Assembly: GCA_014729675.1 (NCBI GenBank)
Contig: WJJM01000056.1
Location: forward strand, 1-38,614
Direction of reading: 5' to 3'
Length of the DNA stretch: 38,614 nucleotides
DNA from: Candidatus Woesearchaeota archaeon
GTDB taxonomy: Archaea > Nanobdellota > Nanobdellia > Woesearchaeales > WJKL01
Shown: piece after piece, positions 7,936 through 15,677 of the stretch
How positions within the stretch are numbered: the stretch's first letter is position 1
Layout: every line of letters starts with the position of its first letter
Translations under genes and position numbers: made by a program
Notes under the pieces: generated by a model
Databases searched by the model: none
The model's input: only the letters and a program-made list of their open reading frames with translations
Told to the model about the DNA's origin: nothing

Positions 7936-8867
7936 GTCCAGATAAAAGCTCGATAAGAGCAAAAAAATTCATGAAGCATGTCCTTTCAGCAGCCAAAAGG
8001 CAGGAAGACAAGAAAAAGGCAAAGCACGAATTGGATAAGCATGTCAAGAAAGTAAAAAGATTAACATCTTCTAAGGTCAAAAAAGAGACTATCGATGAGG
8101 CATTGAAAGAACTTGATGAAAAACTGAAAACTGTCCTTGAAAAAGAAGGAAAACTTATAACATTTTCAGAGAAAAGCCAGGCAGAGACATCGCAGCTTAA
8201 GGAATACATATCCCATCTTGAAGACAAGCTTCTTGATCTTGGAAAAAGGGATATAGACCTAATCTCAGACCTAAAAAACAGGATAAAACTTCTTGAAGCA
8301 GAGCTTGAAGAAGCCCAAAAAGAAAGGCAGCAGAGTTCAGAAAAGACTTCCGAGCTTAGCAGCAATATACTGGAATTAAAGAACAGGCTTAATCATCTGA
8401 TAGATATCAAGACCCAGAGAGACAAGAGGTTTGAGGAGATAGAAGAGAAGATAAAGGCTGAGGTAACTGACAGCTACCAGGAGCTTCTTCTTATAGAGGA
8501 CAGGCTTAACAGGATGGAAGCAGCATATTCAGAGATGGAAAGCAAAGGCTATGACAAGAGCATGCTTCAGGAGACAAAAAGAAAGATATACGCCTACAAG
8601 AAGAAACTTTTTTCAAAAAAAGCAAAGCTTGAAAAACAGATGCCTTCTCTGAAAGAGCACAAGCTGCCTAAGATCAAAGAGGAGCAGACAAAGCTTCCTA
8701 CAGAGCCAAAAGAACAGGGACACCATATAAAGCATGATCTTATGTTTGGAGTGCCTGCTGAAACGACTCCTCCAAAAGACCAGGGAAAACTTCCTCCATT
8801 GCCTCCTGCTCCCAAGATCCCAAAAGAGAAGAAAGGGATAATACAGAAGATAAAGGACATTTTTTAA
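7932..8867 (+). CDS. Long coiled-coil protein with matching C-terminal tail (operon gene B)
   Basis: This 311-residue protein is almost entirely charged heptad-like helix from about 10 to 245 (for example KLLDLGKRDIDLISDLKNRI and ELEEAQKERQQSSEKTSELS). It continues into a short Pro/Lys/Thr-rich linker and the tail LPPLPPAPKIPKEKKG followed by IIQKIKDIF. The tail is the same design as in gene A: poly-proline, lysines, then a short amphipathic helix. There is no ATPase head, so it is not an SMC or Rad50. The start codon overlaps gene A's stop (ATGA), so translation is likely coupled and the two products may form one complex. Function unknown; a scaffold or cytoskeleton-like role is only a guess. 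Confidence 0.7.
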   Translation: MSPDKSSIRAKKFMKHVLSAAKRQEDKKKAKHELDKHVKKVKRLTSSKVKKETIDEALKELDEKLKTVLEKEGKLITFSEKSQAETSQLKEYISHLEDKLLDLGKRDIDLISDLKNRIKLLEAELEEAQKERQQSSEKTSELSSNILELKNRLNHLIDIKTQRDKRFEEIEEKIKAEVTDSYQELLLIEDRLNRMEAAYSEMESKGYDKSMLQETKRKIYAYKKKLFSKKAKLEKQMPSLKEHKLPKIKEEQTKLPTEPKEQGHHIKHDLMFGVPAETTPPKDQGKLPPLPPAPKIPKEKKGIIQKIKDIF

Positions 8868-8868
8868 G

Positions 8869-9252
8869 ATGCAGATAACAGCGCTGGCAGTATTTTTAAA
8901 GGATAACAAGATACTGCTTGAAAAAAGAAAGAAAAAAGAAGATAATTATGCAGGATTATGGGCCACTCCGGGAGGCCATAAAAAGCCCTCAGAATCGATC
9001 CTTAAAACTTTAAAAAGGGAGATAAAAGAGGAGCTTGAAATCGATGTGCTTGAAGCAGAGCCTCTTGGCATAATCGAAGATATAGATCCCACTTCTAAAA
9101 AGGAATTCCATCATCATATGTTCCTTTGCAGGAGATACAGCGATAACCCTAAAAAGACAAACGAGCAGAAAAAGATAGAATGGTTTTCGATAAACGATCT
9201 ACCTGAAAACACTGCAGATTATCTTAAGAAAGTTAAAAAATTAATAAGGTGA
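8869..9252 (+). CDS. NUDIX hydrolase
   Basis: The 127-residue protein has one NUDIX domain that hydrolyses nucleoside diphosphates linked to another group. The box runs from Gly36 to Ile58: G-x5-E, seven residues, then REIKEELEI. It keeps the Arg-Glu and Glu-Glu metal-binding residues, but the usual Gly near the end is Glu57. The N-terminus (ITALAVFLKDNKILLEKR) and the GLWATPGG loop before the box are typical of MutT/ADP-ribose-type members, so substrate choice is open. It starts one base after gene B, clearly within the operon. Confidence 0.88.
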   Translation: MQITALAVFLKDNKILLEKRKKKEDNYAGLWATPGGHKKPSESILKTLKREIKEELEIDVLEAEPLGIIEDIDPTSKKEFHHHMFLCRRYSDNPKKTNEQKKIEWFSINDLPENTADYLKKVKKLIR

Positions 9253-9256
9253 AAAT

Positions 9257-10054
9257 ATGACAAACAAAGAGCAAAGAGTTGGAGTTTTTGTAGATGTGCA
9301 GAACCTTTATTATTCTGCAAAATATCTGTATAATGCAAAGGTTAATTTTTCAAATATACTGAAAAGAGCAGTAAACGGAAGAAAATTGATAAGAGCATTT
9401 GCATATGTGATAAAGACAGAGGCTATGAAGGAAAAGACCTTTTTTGAAGCCTTAGAGAAGATAGGATTTGAGATAAAGGCAAAGGATCTCCAGATATTCC
9501 ATGGCGGAGCAAAAAAAGGAGACTGGGATGTAGGAATATCCATGGATGTCATCAGGATGGCTCCTAAGCTGGATACGATAGTCCTTATCTCTGGAGACGG
9601 AGATTATAAAGAACTTCTTGAATATGCCAAAGCACTTGGCTGCAGAGCAGAAGTTATTGCTTTTGGAAGGTCAGCTTCCTCAAGGATCAAAGAGGCTACA
9701 GATGAGTTTATAGATCTGGATAAGCAAAGAAGGAAATATACTATCAGCGGCTCCAGAAGGTCTTCAGGCAGAAGCTCTTCTTCAAGATCTGGTTCTTCGT
9801 CAGGCAAAAGCTCTTCAAAGGGATCAGGGAGTTCCTCAGGTTCAAGCCAAAAACCAGCCTCAAAAAGTACTGATTCAAACACACAAGAATCTTCAGGAAA
9901 AGCAGAGAGTTCTTCAAAATCTCCTGGTTCAAAGAGATCTAGCCAAAAACCAGCCTCAAAGAGCACTGCTTCAAACGCGCAAGAATCTCCAGTGCCAAAA
10001 GCTCCACCAAATCCAGCATCCTCTCCTGAAAAGCCGATGCCAAAGCCCAAATGA
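9257..10054 (+). CDS. NYN/LabA-type (PIN-like) putative nuclease with low-complexity tail
   Basis: Residues 1-158 form a NYN domain of the LabA/DUF88 group, a PIN-like fold that in characterised members cuts RNA with a metal ion. The conserved acidic positions are visible: VFVDVQNLY (Asp13, Asn16), GDWDVGISMDV and LISGDGDYKEL. Residues 160-265 are Ser/Lys/Pro-rich and disordered, containing a duplicated SSQKPASKST block and a proline-rich end. That tail may bind RNA or partners. The ATG lies 4 bases after the NUDIX stop with an AAGGTG ribosome site. The stop overlaps the next ATG by four bases. A role in RNA processing is inferred from the fold. Confidence 0.85.
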   Translation: MTNKEQRVGVFVDVQNLYYSAKYLYNAKVNFSNILKRAVNGRKLIRAFAYVIKTEAMKEKTFFEALEKIGFEIKAKDLQIFHGGAKKGDWDVGISMDVIRMAPKLDTIVLISGDGDYKELLEYAKALGCRAEVIAFGRSASSRIKEATDEFIDLDKQRRKYTISGSRRSSGRSSSSRSGSSSGKSSSKGSGSSSGSSQKPASKSTDSNTQESSGKAESSSKSPGSKRSSQKPASKSTASNAQESPVPKAPPNPASSPEKPMPKPK

Positions 10055-10692
10055 TGAAGATATTATCTAAGAAGAATATTGCTGTTTTTTTTGCGGCAAT
10101 ATTTCTTGTTTCTTTTATTTTTCTTTTTTCATCCAGACAGAACATGTTTGATATAGATATCTATGAGAAAGAGTTTGAAGACTATGATCCCCCTGTAGAG
10201 AACAGGATTGAGATAACCCAGAACTTATTGTTATTTCTTCAGGGAAAAGATGCAGACATCTCTTCCTTTTCTGAAAAAGAGCAGTATCATCTGAAAGATG
10301 TAAGGGCTCTTGTCAAAAAAGGAAATTATGTCCTGTTTGCATCTGTTATTGCATTTGCAGGATTGTTGTATTGCATCTATTGGCTGGATAAGAAAACTTT
10401 CCTGAAAAATACCTCCCATGTTCTTCTTACAACAGGAGCATTAGTGTATCTGAAGCTTGCTTTATCTTTTGTCTTGTATCTTAACTTTGAATCCTCCTTT
10501 AATATCTTCCACAGGATATTTTTTACAGGCAAATGGCAGTTTCTATCTTCTTCAATGCTTATCACACTTTTTCCGCAGCAGTTCTTCTCGAGCATGTTTC
10601 TCAGGATGATGCTGTATATATTCATCTATACAAACATTATTATATTAGTTGGAATCTTGATAATCATAAAAAACAGGAGGCTCAAAAGATGA
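10051..10692 (+). CDS. DUF1461/TIGR01906-type integral membrane protein
   Basis: This 213-residue protein matches the DUF1461 pattern: an N-terminal helix (about 9-27), the motif FDIDIYEKEFEDY, a stretch ending in FSEKEQYHLKDVRAL, then helices with FNIFHRIFFTGKWQFL and LFPQQFF before the last membrane segment. About five transmembrane helices are visible. The large loop between helices 1 and 2 carries the conserved Glu/His/Asp residues and is probably outside the cell. The biochemical function of the family is unknown to me. It overlaps both neighbours by ATGA, which places it firmly inside the operon. Confidence 0.75.
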   Translation: MMKILSKKNIAVFFAAIFLVSFIFLFSSRQNMFDIDIYEKEFEDYDPPVENRIEITQNLLLFLQGKDADISSFSEKEQYHLKDVRALVKKGNYVLFASVIAFAGLLYCIYWLDKKTFLKNTSHVLLTTGALVYLKLALSFVLYLNFESSFNIFHRIFFTGKWQFLSSSMLITLFPQQFFSSMFLRMMLYIFIYTNIIILVGILIIIKNRRLKR

Positions 10693-11333
10693 TACTAATA
10701 AACTTCAAGACATATGAGCAGTCAACAGGGAATAATGCTGTCGCTCTTGCAAAACAGTGCGAAGAAGCTGCTGTCGAAGCAGGGAAAAAAGCTATAGTTG
10801 TCCCCCAGACTGTGGATATTTTCAGAGTAAAGCAGGCATGCACACTTCCAATATATGCCCAGCATGCAGACGAGATAGATTTTGGTTCTCATACAGGACA
10901 CATGCTTATCCAGGGCCTGAAACAGGCTGGTGCAGAAGGCACGATAATAAACCATTCTGAAAACAGGATTTCTATGGAAAAGATAGGTATGATAATAGAA
11001 AAATGCAAAGAAAGAGATTTTAAGGTGCTGGTGTGCGCCCAGGATCCTGAAGAAGTTGGAGAGATCTCAAAGCTTGCTCCTGATTATGTCGCTTACGAGC
11101 CTCCTGAACTTATAGGCGGAGACATCTCAGTGTCTTCTGCTAAGCCAGAACTTATAACAGAGTCTGTTGAAAAAGCAGGAGACATCCCTCTGATAGTTGG
11201 AGCTGGAGTGAAGAACACAGAAGACGTAGAGATAGGAAAAAAACTCGGAGCAGAAGGTATCCTGGTCGCATCCGGAGTAGTAAAAGCTGAAAACCCAAAA
11301 GAAGCTGTTCTTCAGCTCATGAAAGGGATGTAG
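10689..11333 (+). CDS. tpiA: Triosephosphate isomerase, archaeal type
   Basis: The enzyme interconverts dihydroxyacetone phosphate and glyceraldehyde 3-phosphate in central carbon metabolism. The short archaeal form (214 residues) shows the substrate lysine in INFKTY (Asn5, Lys7), the catalytic histidine in INHSEN (His89), the catalytic glutamate in AYEPPELIGG (Glu137) and the phosphate-binding GAGV (171-174). I chose the ATG at 10689, because a longer in-frame reading from 10533 would add 52 residues that merely overlap the membrane gene. The ATGA overlap with that gene indicates translational coupling. A T-rich stretch follows the stop. Confidence 0.96.
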   Translation: MILINFKTYEQSTGNNAVALAKQCEEAAVEAGKKAIVVPQTVDIFRVKQACTLPIYAQHADEIDFGSHTGHMLIQGLKQAGAEGTIINHSENRISMEKIGMIIEKCKERDFKVLVCAQDPEEVGEISKLAPDYVAYEPPELIGGDISVSSAKPELITESVEKAGDIPLIVGAGVKNTEDVEIGKKLGAEGILVASGVVKAENPKEAVLQLMKGM

Positions 11334-11362
11334 TTTTTATTTTCTTAAAATATCTGTTTTAA
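11334..11362. terminator. T-rich convergent intergenic stretch
   Basis: The 29 bases between the convergent stops of tpiA and the repeat lipoprotein are AT-rich. On the plus strand they begin with TTTTTATTTTC, a plausible archaeal oligo-T terminator for the operon. Confidence 0.4.
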
Positions 11363-13483
11363 TCATTCATACCATATAACATCTTTTGATGGGATATAAG
11401 TAAGAATATCATTTCCTATGAAGGTATCCGCATCAAGAGGGTAAGTTTTATTTATCACTATTAAATTGAGATCTTCATCAGAAGATATAACTTTTCTTCC
11501 ACCAGATTTTAACTTTATAAAATTAGCAAGATTATTCTCATGTTCCCTGCCCTTCCCAGTTGAGCATGAATTGAGGAAGATGACTGCATCTGAATTTAGC
11601 ATAGAAAGGTAATCTCCAATCTCATCATCTCCAAAATCTAGCTTATATTTTTCTATTTCAAGTTCATGCGCATGTTCCCATTCAAAAGACATATCTTCCT
11701 GGGTTCCATGGGCTCCAAGAACCAAGAGATCCAGATTTTCTGAATCCTTAATCGAGGAATACAATTCGTTTTCATTTTCAACAACAACAACTCTGGCATC
11801 ATAATCCTCTTTTATCTTATTTAAGAATCCTCTTGTATTATATCCCAATAAATCATTGACATCATTATAACTTGGATCAGCATAAAATGCACCATTGTGG
11901 TCGCTTGTAGGTAATATTACAAGAGCGTTTGGTTTTATTGTATCTTCAGTATAAAAATCAGATTCGTCAGTCATTTCCAGGATGAAATATTTTGTCATTT
12001 TTGCAGCATTCTCTATTCCCAAATTCATCATTCCATAAACATCCTCATAATCCATTCCTGCTCTCTTAGCCCAATTAATATCAACCTTATGCGAGAACAA
12101 TATTTCCTCATCATTGTTCTTGAAAGCAAGGATTTCTTCCATCCAATCTGCTTCAACACCCAATCTTTTGGCAATGTTAATATAAGGTGCTCCACTATAG
12201 ATTACATTTCCTTTATCATCAATAAACTGAAGGATTGATTCAAGCCAGTCAGCATCTACATCATTTTCCTTTGCTGTATTTATAAACTCTTGAACTTGAT
12301 ATATTGTATTGCCCCATTTATCCCTGAATTGCATTATGTCATAAATCCATTCAGCACTTATTCCAAGGGAAAATGCTTTATTAAGGCATTCGCCGTTGTT
12401 GTAAATTATATTTCCGTTGTCGTTTTCAATTGAAGTTATAGACATGATCCAATCATTAGTTATCTCTAATTCCTTAAGGTCATTTATTCCCCTGGCTGTT
12501 CTATAGATAGGATTGCTTTTATTGTCCTTAAACTGCATAATCTCATCAACCCATTCAGGGGTTATATCTTTCTTTTTCGCATAAAATAAAAAAAAAGAAT
12601 CTTCATATATCCTGTTTCCTTCACTGTCAAATAAGCTTCTCATATCTCTAACCCATTCACCATTGCCGCCCATATCCTTGAATCCATTAAAATACCAATC
12701 ATTTTCAAAAAGAGGACTTCCATCATCAGTAAGCCCTGCAATCCATTCAGGTGTTATATCTCTCTCTTTTGCACCAAATAATGAAGTATAGTCTCCATAT
12801 ATAATCTGTCCTTTGCTGTTCCTGAACTGGAGCATACCATCAACCCATTCGGGATTTATTCCATCGACATAAGCGCAATTCAATCTTGAACCGCTGTCAT
12901 AAATAACCTCATCTTTATCATCTATAAAACTGACCATATCTTCTATCCAGTCCAAATCTATTTCAGCAACTTTAGCAGAATTTATGCTGCTTGCAGAACT
13001 ATATATAATATTATCTGCTTCATCTTTAAATCTAATGATATCTTCAATAAATTCAGGCTCTATATCCCATATTTTAGCATCATTGATTTCATGGTCGGAT
13101 GAGTATATTGTGGCCCCATTGCTGTCCTTGAAACGCATGACTTCTTCAACCCATTCAGGCATTATATCCAAAGAATATGCTTCATTTAAAATATTATCAT
13201 TGTGATAAATCTGGGTTCCATCATCTTTTTCAAACTTCAGCATCTCTGCTTTCCATTCATCATAAGACATAATGTCTTCTTCTGTAACATCAGTTTCACT
13301 GTTTTCATTAATCTCACTGACCACATCTTCCAACTGAGAATCATCTTGGGTATTGTCCTGTTGTACTATAGCAATTTCATCTTCTTCCTTTCCGTCTGAA
13401 GAACCTCCACCACAACCAGCATTTAAAGCCAGCCAACTACCTAATACCAAAGCCTGGAGTCCTCTTTTAAGATACAAATTCAT
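11363..13483 (-). CDS. Repeat-rich lipoprotein with C-terminal caspase-like (clan CD) domain
   Basis: This 706-residue protein has a lipoprotein signal: a basic start, a hydrophobic core and LNAGC with Cys24, followed by a Gly/Ser and acidic linker. Residues 76-479 are twelve tandem 34-residue repeats of the form EW-x2-(I/M)-x2-F-x-D-x2-G-x-x-IY...IN-x-AK-x3-I, which probably fold as a helical solenoid. The C-terminal domain (about 515-706) has LVLGAHGTQ (His592) and AVIFLNSCSTGKG (Cys640), each after a hydrophobic strand. This is the His/Cys dyad layout of clan CD peptidases (caspase, CHAT, gingipain, DUF4347-like). I infer a surface-anchored protein whose repeats bind a partner and whose end may be a protease. 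No named family is recognised for the repeat. The gene stands alone and converges with tpiA. Confidence 0.75.
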   Translation of the reverse strand: MNLYLKRGLQALVLGSWLALNAGCGGGSSDGKEEDEIAIVQQDNTQDDSQLEDVVSEINENSETDVTEEDIMSYDEWKAEMLKFEKDDGTQIYHNDNILNEAYSLDIMPEWVEEVMRFKDSNGATIYSSDHEINDAKIWDIEPEFIEDIIRFKDEADNIIYSSASSINSAKVAEIDLDWIEDMVSFIDDKDEVIYDSGSRLNCAYVDGINPEWVDGMLQFRNSKGQIIYGDYTSLFGAKERDITPEWIAGLTDDGSPLFENDWYFNGFKDMGGNGEWVRDMRSLFDSEGNRIYEDSFFLFYAKKKDITPEWVDEIMQFKDNKSNPIYRTARGINDLKELEITNDWIMSITSIENDNGNIIYNNGECLNKAFSLGISAEWIYDIMQFRDKWGNTIYQVQEFINTAKENDVDADWLESILQFIDDKGNVIYSGAPYINIAKRLGVEADWMEEILAFKNNDEEILFSHKVDINWAKRAGMDYEDVYGMMNLGIENAAKMTKYFILEMTDESDFYTEDTIKPNALVILPTSDHNGAFYADPSYNDVNDLLGYNTRGFLNKIKEDYDARVVVVENENELYSSIKDSENLDLLVLGAHGTQEDMSFEWEHAHELEIEKYKLDFGDDEIGDYLSMLNSDAVIFLNSCSTGKGREHENNLANFIKLKSGGRKVISSDEDLNLIVINKTYPLDADTFIGNDILTYIPSKDVIWYE
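12047..13258 (-). repeat. Twelve coding repeats of about 102 bp (34 residues)
   Basis: The repeat units start at residues 76, 110, 144, 178, 212, 246, 276, 310, 344, 378, 412 and 446 of the lipoprotein. All are exactly 34 residues except the sixth, which is 30 and degenerate. The conserved core is E/D-W-(I/V/L/M), a phenylalanine at position 9 and I-Y at 17-18. An alanine-lysine pair is at 27-28, and the unit usually ends with an acidic residue, I, then T/E/N and P. The units have diverged at the DNA level, so this is an old duplication maintained by selection on protein structure. Confidence 0.85.
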
Positions 13484-13619
13484 AATATTAAAGAGTTATT
13501 AACCCTTTAAAAACCTTTTGTTTTATAATTATTATATAGTAGTAACAAAATTTAGATCTTTTTGACAATTTCAAATACTTAAATTTAAGCTCCAGTAGAA
13601 TCTTCTAAAACCTATAATG

Positions 13620-14171
13620 CTATCTAACCTTAACATATATCTTCATCACAGAATTGTCAAAAGGATAACTTTGCCAATCTGGTATATTTGAAGAATCACT
13701 GACATCTCTTTTAACTTCAAAAGTAAAAACATAAGTCTCTCTTGCTGCTGTCTCTGAAGGGATCACAGCTATAGAATCTTTTTTTTGTTCATTCTTGTCT
13801 AAGATAAATGTTTCTTTATCATAACGAAGCCAGTCATCGATACTGCTAACTTGAGTTCCACTTTCATCTATTCCAGATACAGCTTGAATCCTGAATTTAG
13901 ATTTATCCTCAACATTGTATATGCCATATCCAAACAATACAAGTTCTTCCCTCTGAGTTGTTTTTGTATATATCGGGATAGATATCAGTTCTCCCTGCTG
14001 CAAAGCAGCCTCTATAGCCTCTTCTTCTTTCTCGCTTATCTGTTGTTCAATATCCACCCCAAAGTCAAAGAACTGTGTCAGAAGCCAAACACCCATACCA
14101 AGCATAACTATAGAAAGGATAACAACAACAAGAAAATTTACAGAAAGTTGAATCGCTTTTTTGTTTAACAT
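13620..14171 (-). CDS. Pilin-like secreted protein with class III signal peptide
   Basis: The N-terminus MLNKKA followed by IQLSVNFLVVVILSIV has the archaeal class III signal layout: short basic stretch, cleavage after KKA, then a hydrophobic helix (about 8-30) used for pilus assembly. The mature domain (about 35-183) is predicted beta-rich, with a helix of acidic and glutamine residues directly after the membrane segment. A prepilin peptidase is encoded at 28344-29198. The product is probably a minor pilin or pilin-like membrane-anchored protein. It is the last gene of a three-gene minus-strand set and lies 26 bases after the small membrane gene. Confidence 0.7.
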   Translation of the reverse strand: MLNKKAIQLSVNFLVVVILSIVMLGMGVWLLTQFFDFGVDIEQQISEKEEEAIEAALQQGELISIPIYTKTTQREELVLFGYGIYNVEDKSKFRIQAVSGIDESGTQVSSIDDWLRYDKETFILDKNEQKKDSIAVIPSETAARETYVFTFEVKRDVSDSSNIPDWQSYPFDNSVMKIYVKVR

Positions 14172-14197
14172 TTTAAATAAAATAATAAAAAAAAGAT

Positions 14198-14413
14198 CTA
14201 TCTCAGGACCTCATATTCTCTTACTATTATCACTGAGAACAATACAAGCACGACGATTCCAGTTATCAGATGATATATCCCTGCTGAAACAGCTGCTTCT
14301 GAGATCATCTTCCATACTCCATAGCCCATGATGATAAATCCTAGCCACAGGAACTTGTCCAATACTAGTTTCATGATCTCAAATTCCTGCTGTTCAGTCA
14401 TTCTTTTTTTCAT
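14198..14413 (-). CDS. Small two-helix membrane protein within the pilin-like set
   Basis: I do not recognise this 71-residue protein. It has a charged N-terminus (KKRMTEQQEFEIM) and two membrane segments (about 20-36 and 43-62) ending in a short charged tail. The start is taken at 14413 because an exact AGGAGGT ribosome site (14421-14427) sits 7 bases before that ATG; a reading from 14434 would place the ribosome site inside the gene. That ribosome site overlaps the stop of the upstream pilin-like gene, so translation is coupled. It may be a membrane partner of the two pilin-like proteins. Confidence 0.65.
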   Translation of the reverse strand: MKKRMTEQQEFEIMKLVLDKFLWLGFIIMGYGVWKMISEAAVSAGIYHLITGIVVLVLFSVIIVREYEVLR

Positions 14414-14426
14414 TTTTTCGACCTCC

Positions 14427-14978
14427 TTAACCAACAGTTATATAACTTAATTTTGTTGAATATGTGTCCTCATTTCCAGTGCAATCGCTTTTAGAATATT
14501 TTTTTACAGTGGCCCTTATTGCAGCTGTTCCTGATTTTGAAGGGGCTTTTACATTTATGCCATATGTCTGTGCTTCTGTTATATCTAAAGACAAACACGT
14601 ACCGTCATATCTTATTGCATTTTTCTCAGTTAGACCAGAATATAAACCAGGATCTGTATTAGATTCATCTACACTGATATTTATCTTAAAATGTAGTTCT
14701 TCGTTATCAACATTCTGTATCCCTAATGTTAGAACTTTTCTGTCCCCTTTGGCTATGTTGATTTCTCTCTGGAAACTCATCTTCTCGCCAGAAGCTCTCA
14801 ATTGTCCTTCTATCTGTTCTGCTATTTGCTGCTGGACCTGAGTGCTTGTTTCTCCGATTTGTCCTATCTGGCTTTTTATAAATCCTAACCCTAGTCCTAA
14901 TAGTGTCATGGCTAAAACAACAATAACAATAGCATTAATAGAAAGATTTAGGGAAGCGTTCTTGCTCCATTTTTTCAT
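14427..14978 (-). CDS. Pilin-like secreted protein, first gene of the set
   Basis: The N-terminus MKKWSKNASLNLSINAIVIV continues as one hydrophobic helix to about residue 32, followed by a glutamine-rich helix (STQVQQQIAEQIEGQL). This resembles archaeal class III prepilins, although the KNA site is less typical than KKG. The mature domain (about 60-183) is beta-rich and has two cysteines (near 129 and 167) that could form a disulfide. It shares length (183 residues) and layout with the pilin-like protein at 13620-14171, suggesting an old duplication. An AGAGGTG ribosome site lies about 10 bases before the ATG, with a TTTATAAAC TATA box near 15035-15045. Confidence 0.65.
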   Translation of the reverse strand: MKKWSKNASLNLSINAIVIVVLAMTLLGLGLGFIKSQIGQIGETSTQVQQQIAEQIEGQLRASGEKMSFQREINIAKGDRKVLTLGIQNVDNEELHFKINISVDESNTDPGLYSGLTEKNAIRYDGTCLSLDITEAQTYGINVKAPSKSGTAAIRATVKKYSKSDCTGNEDTYSTKLSYITVG

Positions 14979-15062
14979 TTATATGCACCTCTTTTATTTT
15001 TTATTATGATTATATTGTTAAAATTAGTTTTATTGTTTATAAATCTTTCTATGGGTTTTAAA

Positions 15063-15560
15063 TTACTCCTGATTGTAGAGAAATTCTTTTATGTCATTCC
15101 CCTGGAGATATGTAAATACAGAATATCTGGAAATAATGCCTTCGTAGTTGTTTTTCAGGCTTTTGAGGTCTTTGCCTCCGCATGTGAGGCATATCTTTTT
15201 TGGATCATCCAGCTCAGAAAGAAACAGTTCAACTTCCTCTTTCATCTTTCCGTTCTCTACAAGGCAATCTACAACCACTGCATCCACAGAATCAATATCA
15301 GGAAAATCCTCAAAATCTTTGTGCTCCAGATTAAAATCTTCCTGTTCAAGCCTCCAGAAATGAGAATAATCATCATACCACTGCTTTCTTCCGTACATCA
15401 CAACATCAATCTGACCCTCTGCTTCATAAGAAGGCACTTCTCTATAATCATCACTTGTTTTGTTCTGAAGCTTTCTTCTCTTTTTTCTTAGTTTCTTAAG
15501 CTCTTTTTTCTTCTCCCTGTAGATATGTCCCTTTGTCCCGCCTTTGTTCATTTTTCCCAT
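15063..15560 (-). CDS. Hypothetical protein, 165 aa, basic N-terminus
   Basis: I do not recognise this protein. Residues 1-35 are very basic (EKKKELKKLRKKRRKLQNK), possibly nucleic-acid binding. The rest looks like an alpha/beta domain, with strand-like IDVVMYG, VDAVVVDC and KKICLTCGG followed by helices. The order of strand, Asp and later strand-TC recalls receiver-type folds, but the family residues are not complete, so I do not assign one. There is no membrane segment. A second ATG three codons downstream (15551) is an alternative start. It runs opposite to L10e and shares the intergenic region 15561-15677 with it. Confidence 0.5.
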   Translation of the reverse strand: MGKMNKGGTKGHIYREKKKELKKLRKKRRKLQNKTSDDYREVPSYEAEGQIDVVMYGRKQWYDDYSHFWRLEQEDFNLEHKDFEDFPDIDSVDAVVVDCLVENGKMKEEVELFLSELDDPKKICLTCGGKDLKSLKNNYEGIISRYSVFTYLQGNDIKEFLYNQE

Positions 15561-15645
15561 GATATGTCATAAGATTTACAGATTTAAAAGATTTTCCTTG
15601 TTTAAAACTCTGAATCTCTGCATCTGAAACATCAATTTCCACAAA

Positions 15646-15655
15646 CTTTATAAAT
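15646..15655 (+). promoter_or_regulatory. TATA box of L10e
   Basis: CTTTATAAAT at 15646-15655 lies about 27 bases before the ATG at 15678, the geometry of a leaderless archaeal transcript. There is no ribosome site before the ATG. Confidence 0.65.
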
Positions 15656-15677
15656 GAAATATTAATTCTGTATTGAT

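Noticed and set aside
7610-8365. Minus-strand reading frame of 251 codons
   Set aside because: It is a low-complexity Ser/Phe/Leu mirror of the plus-strand coiled-coil genes, which have proper starts and coupling.
7129-8867. Archaellum accessory genes (FlaC/D-like) or SMC-type ATPase
   Set aside because: The coiled coils have no ATPase motifs and no archaellum genes are nearby; similarity is limited to general heptad character.
10533-10688. Longer N-terminus for triosephosphate isomerase
   Set aside because: The additional 52 residues are out-of-frame sequence of the membrane gene; the ATGA overlap at 10689 gives the family's normal start MILINFK.
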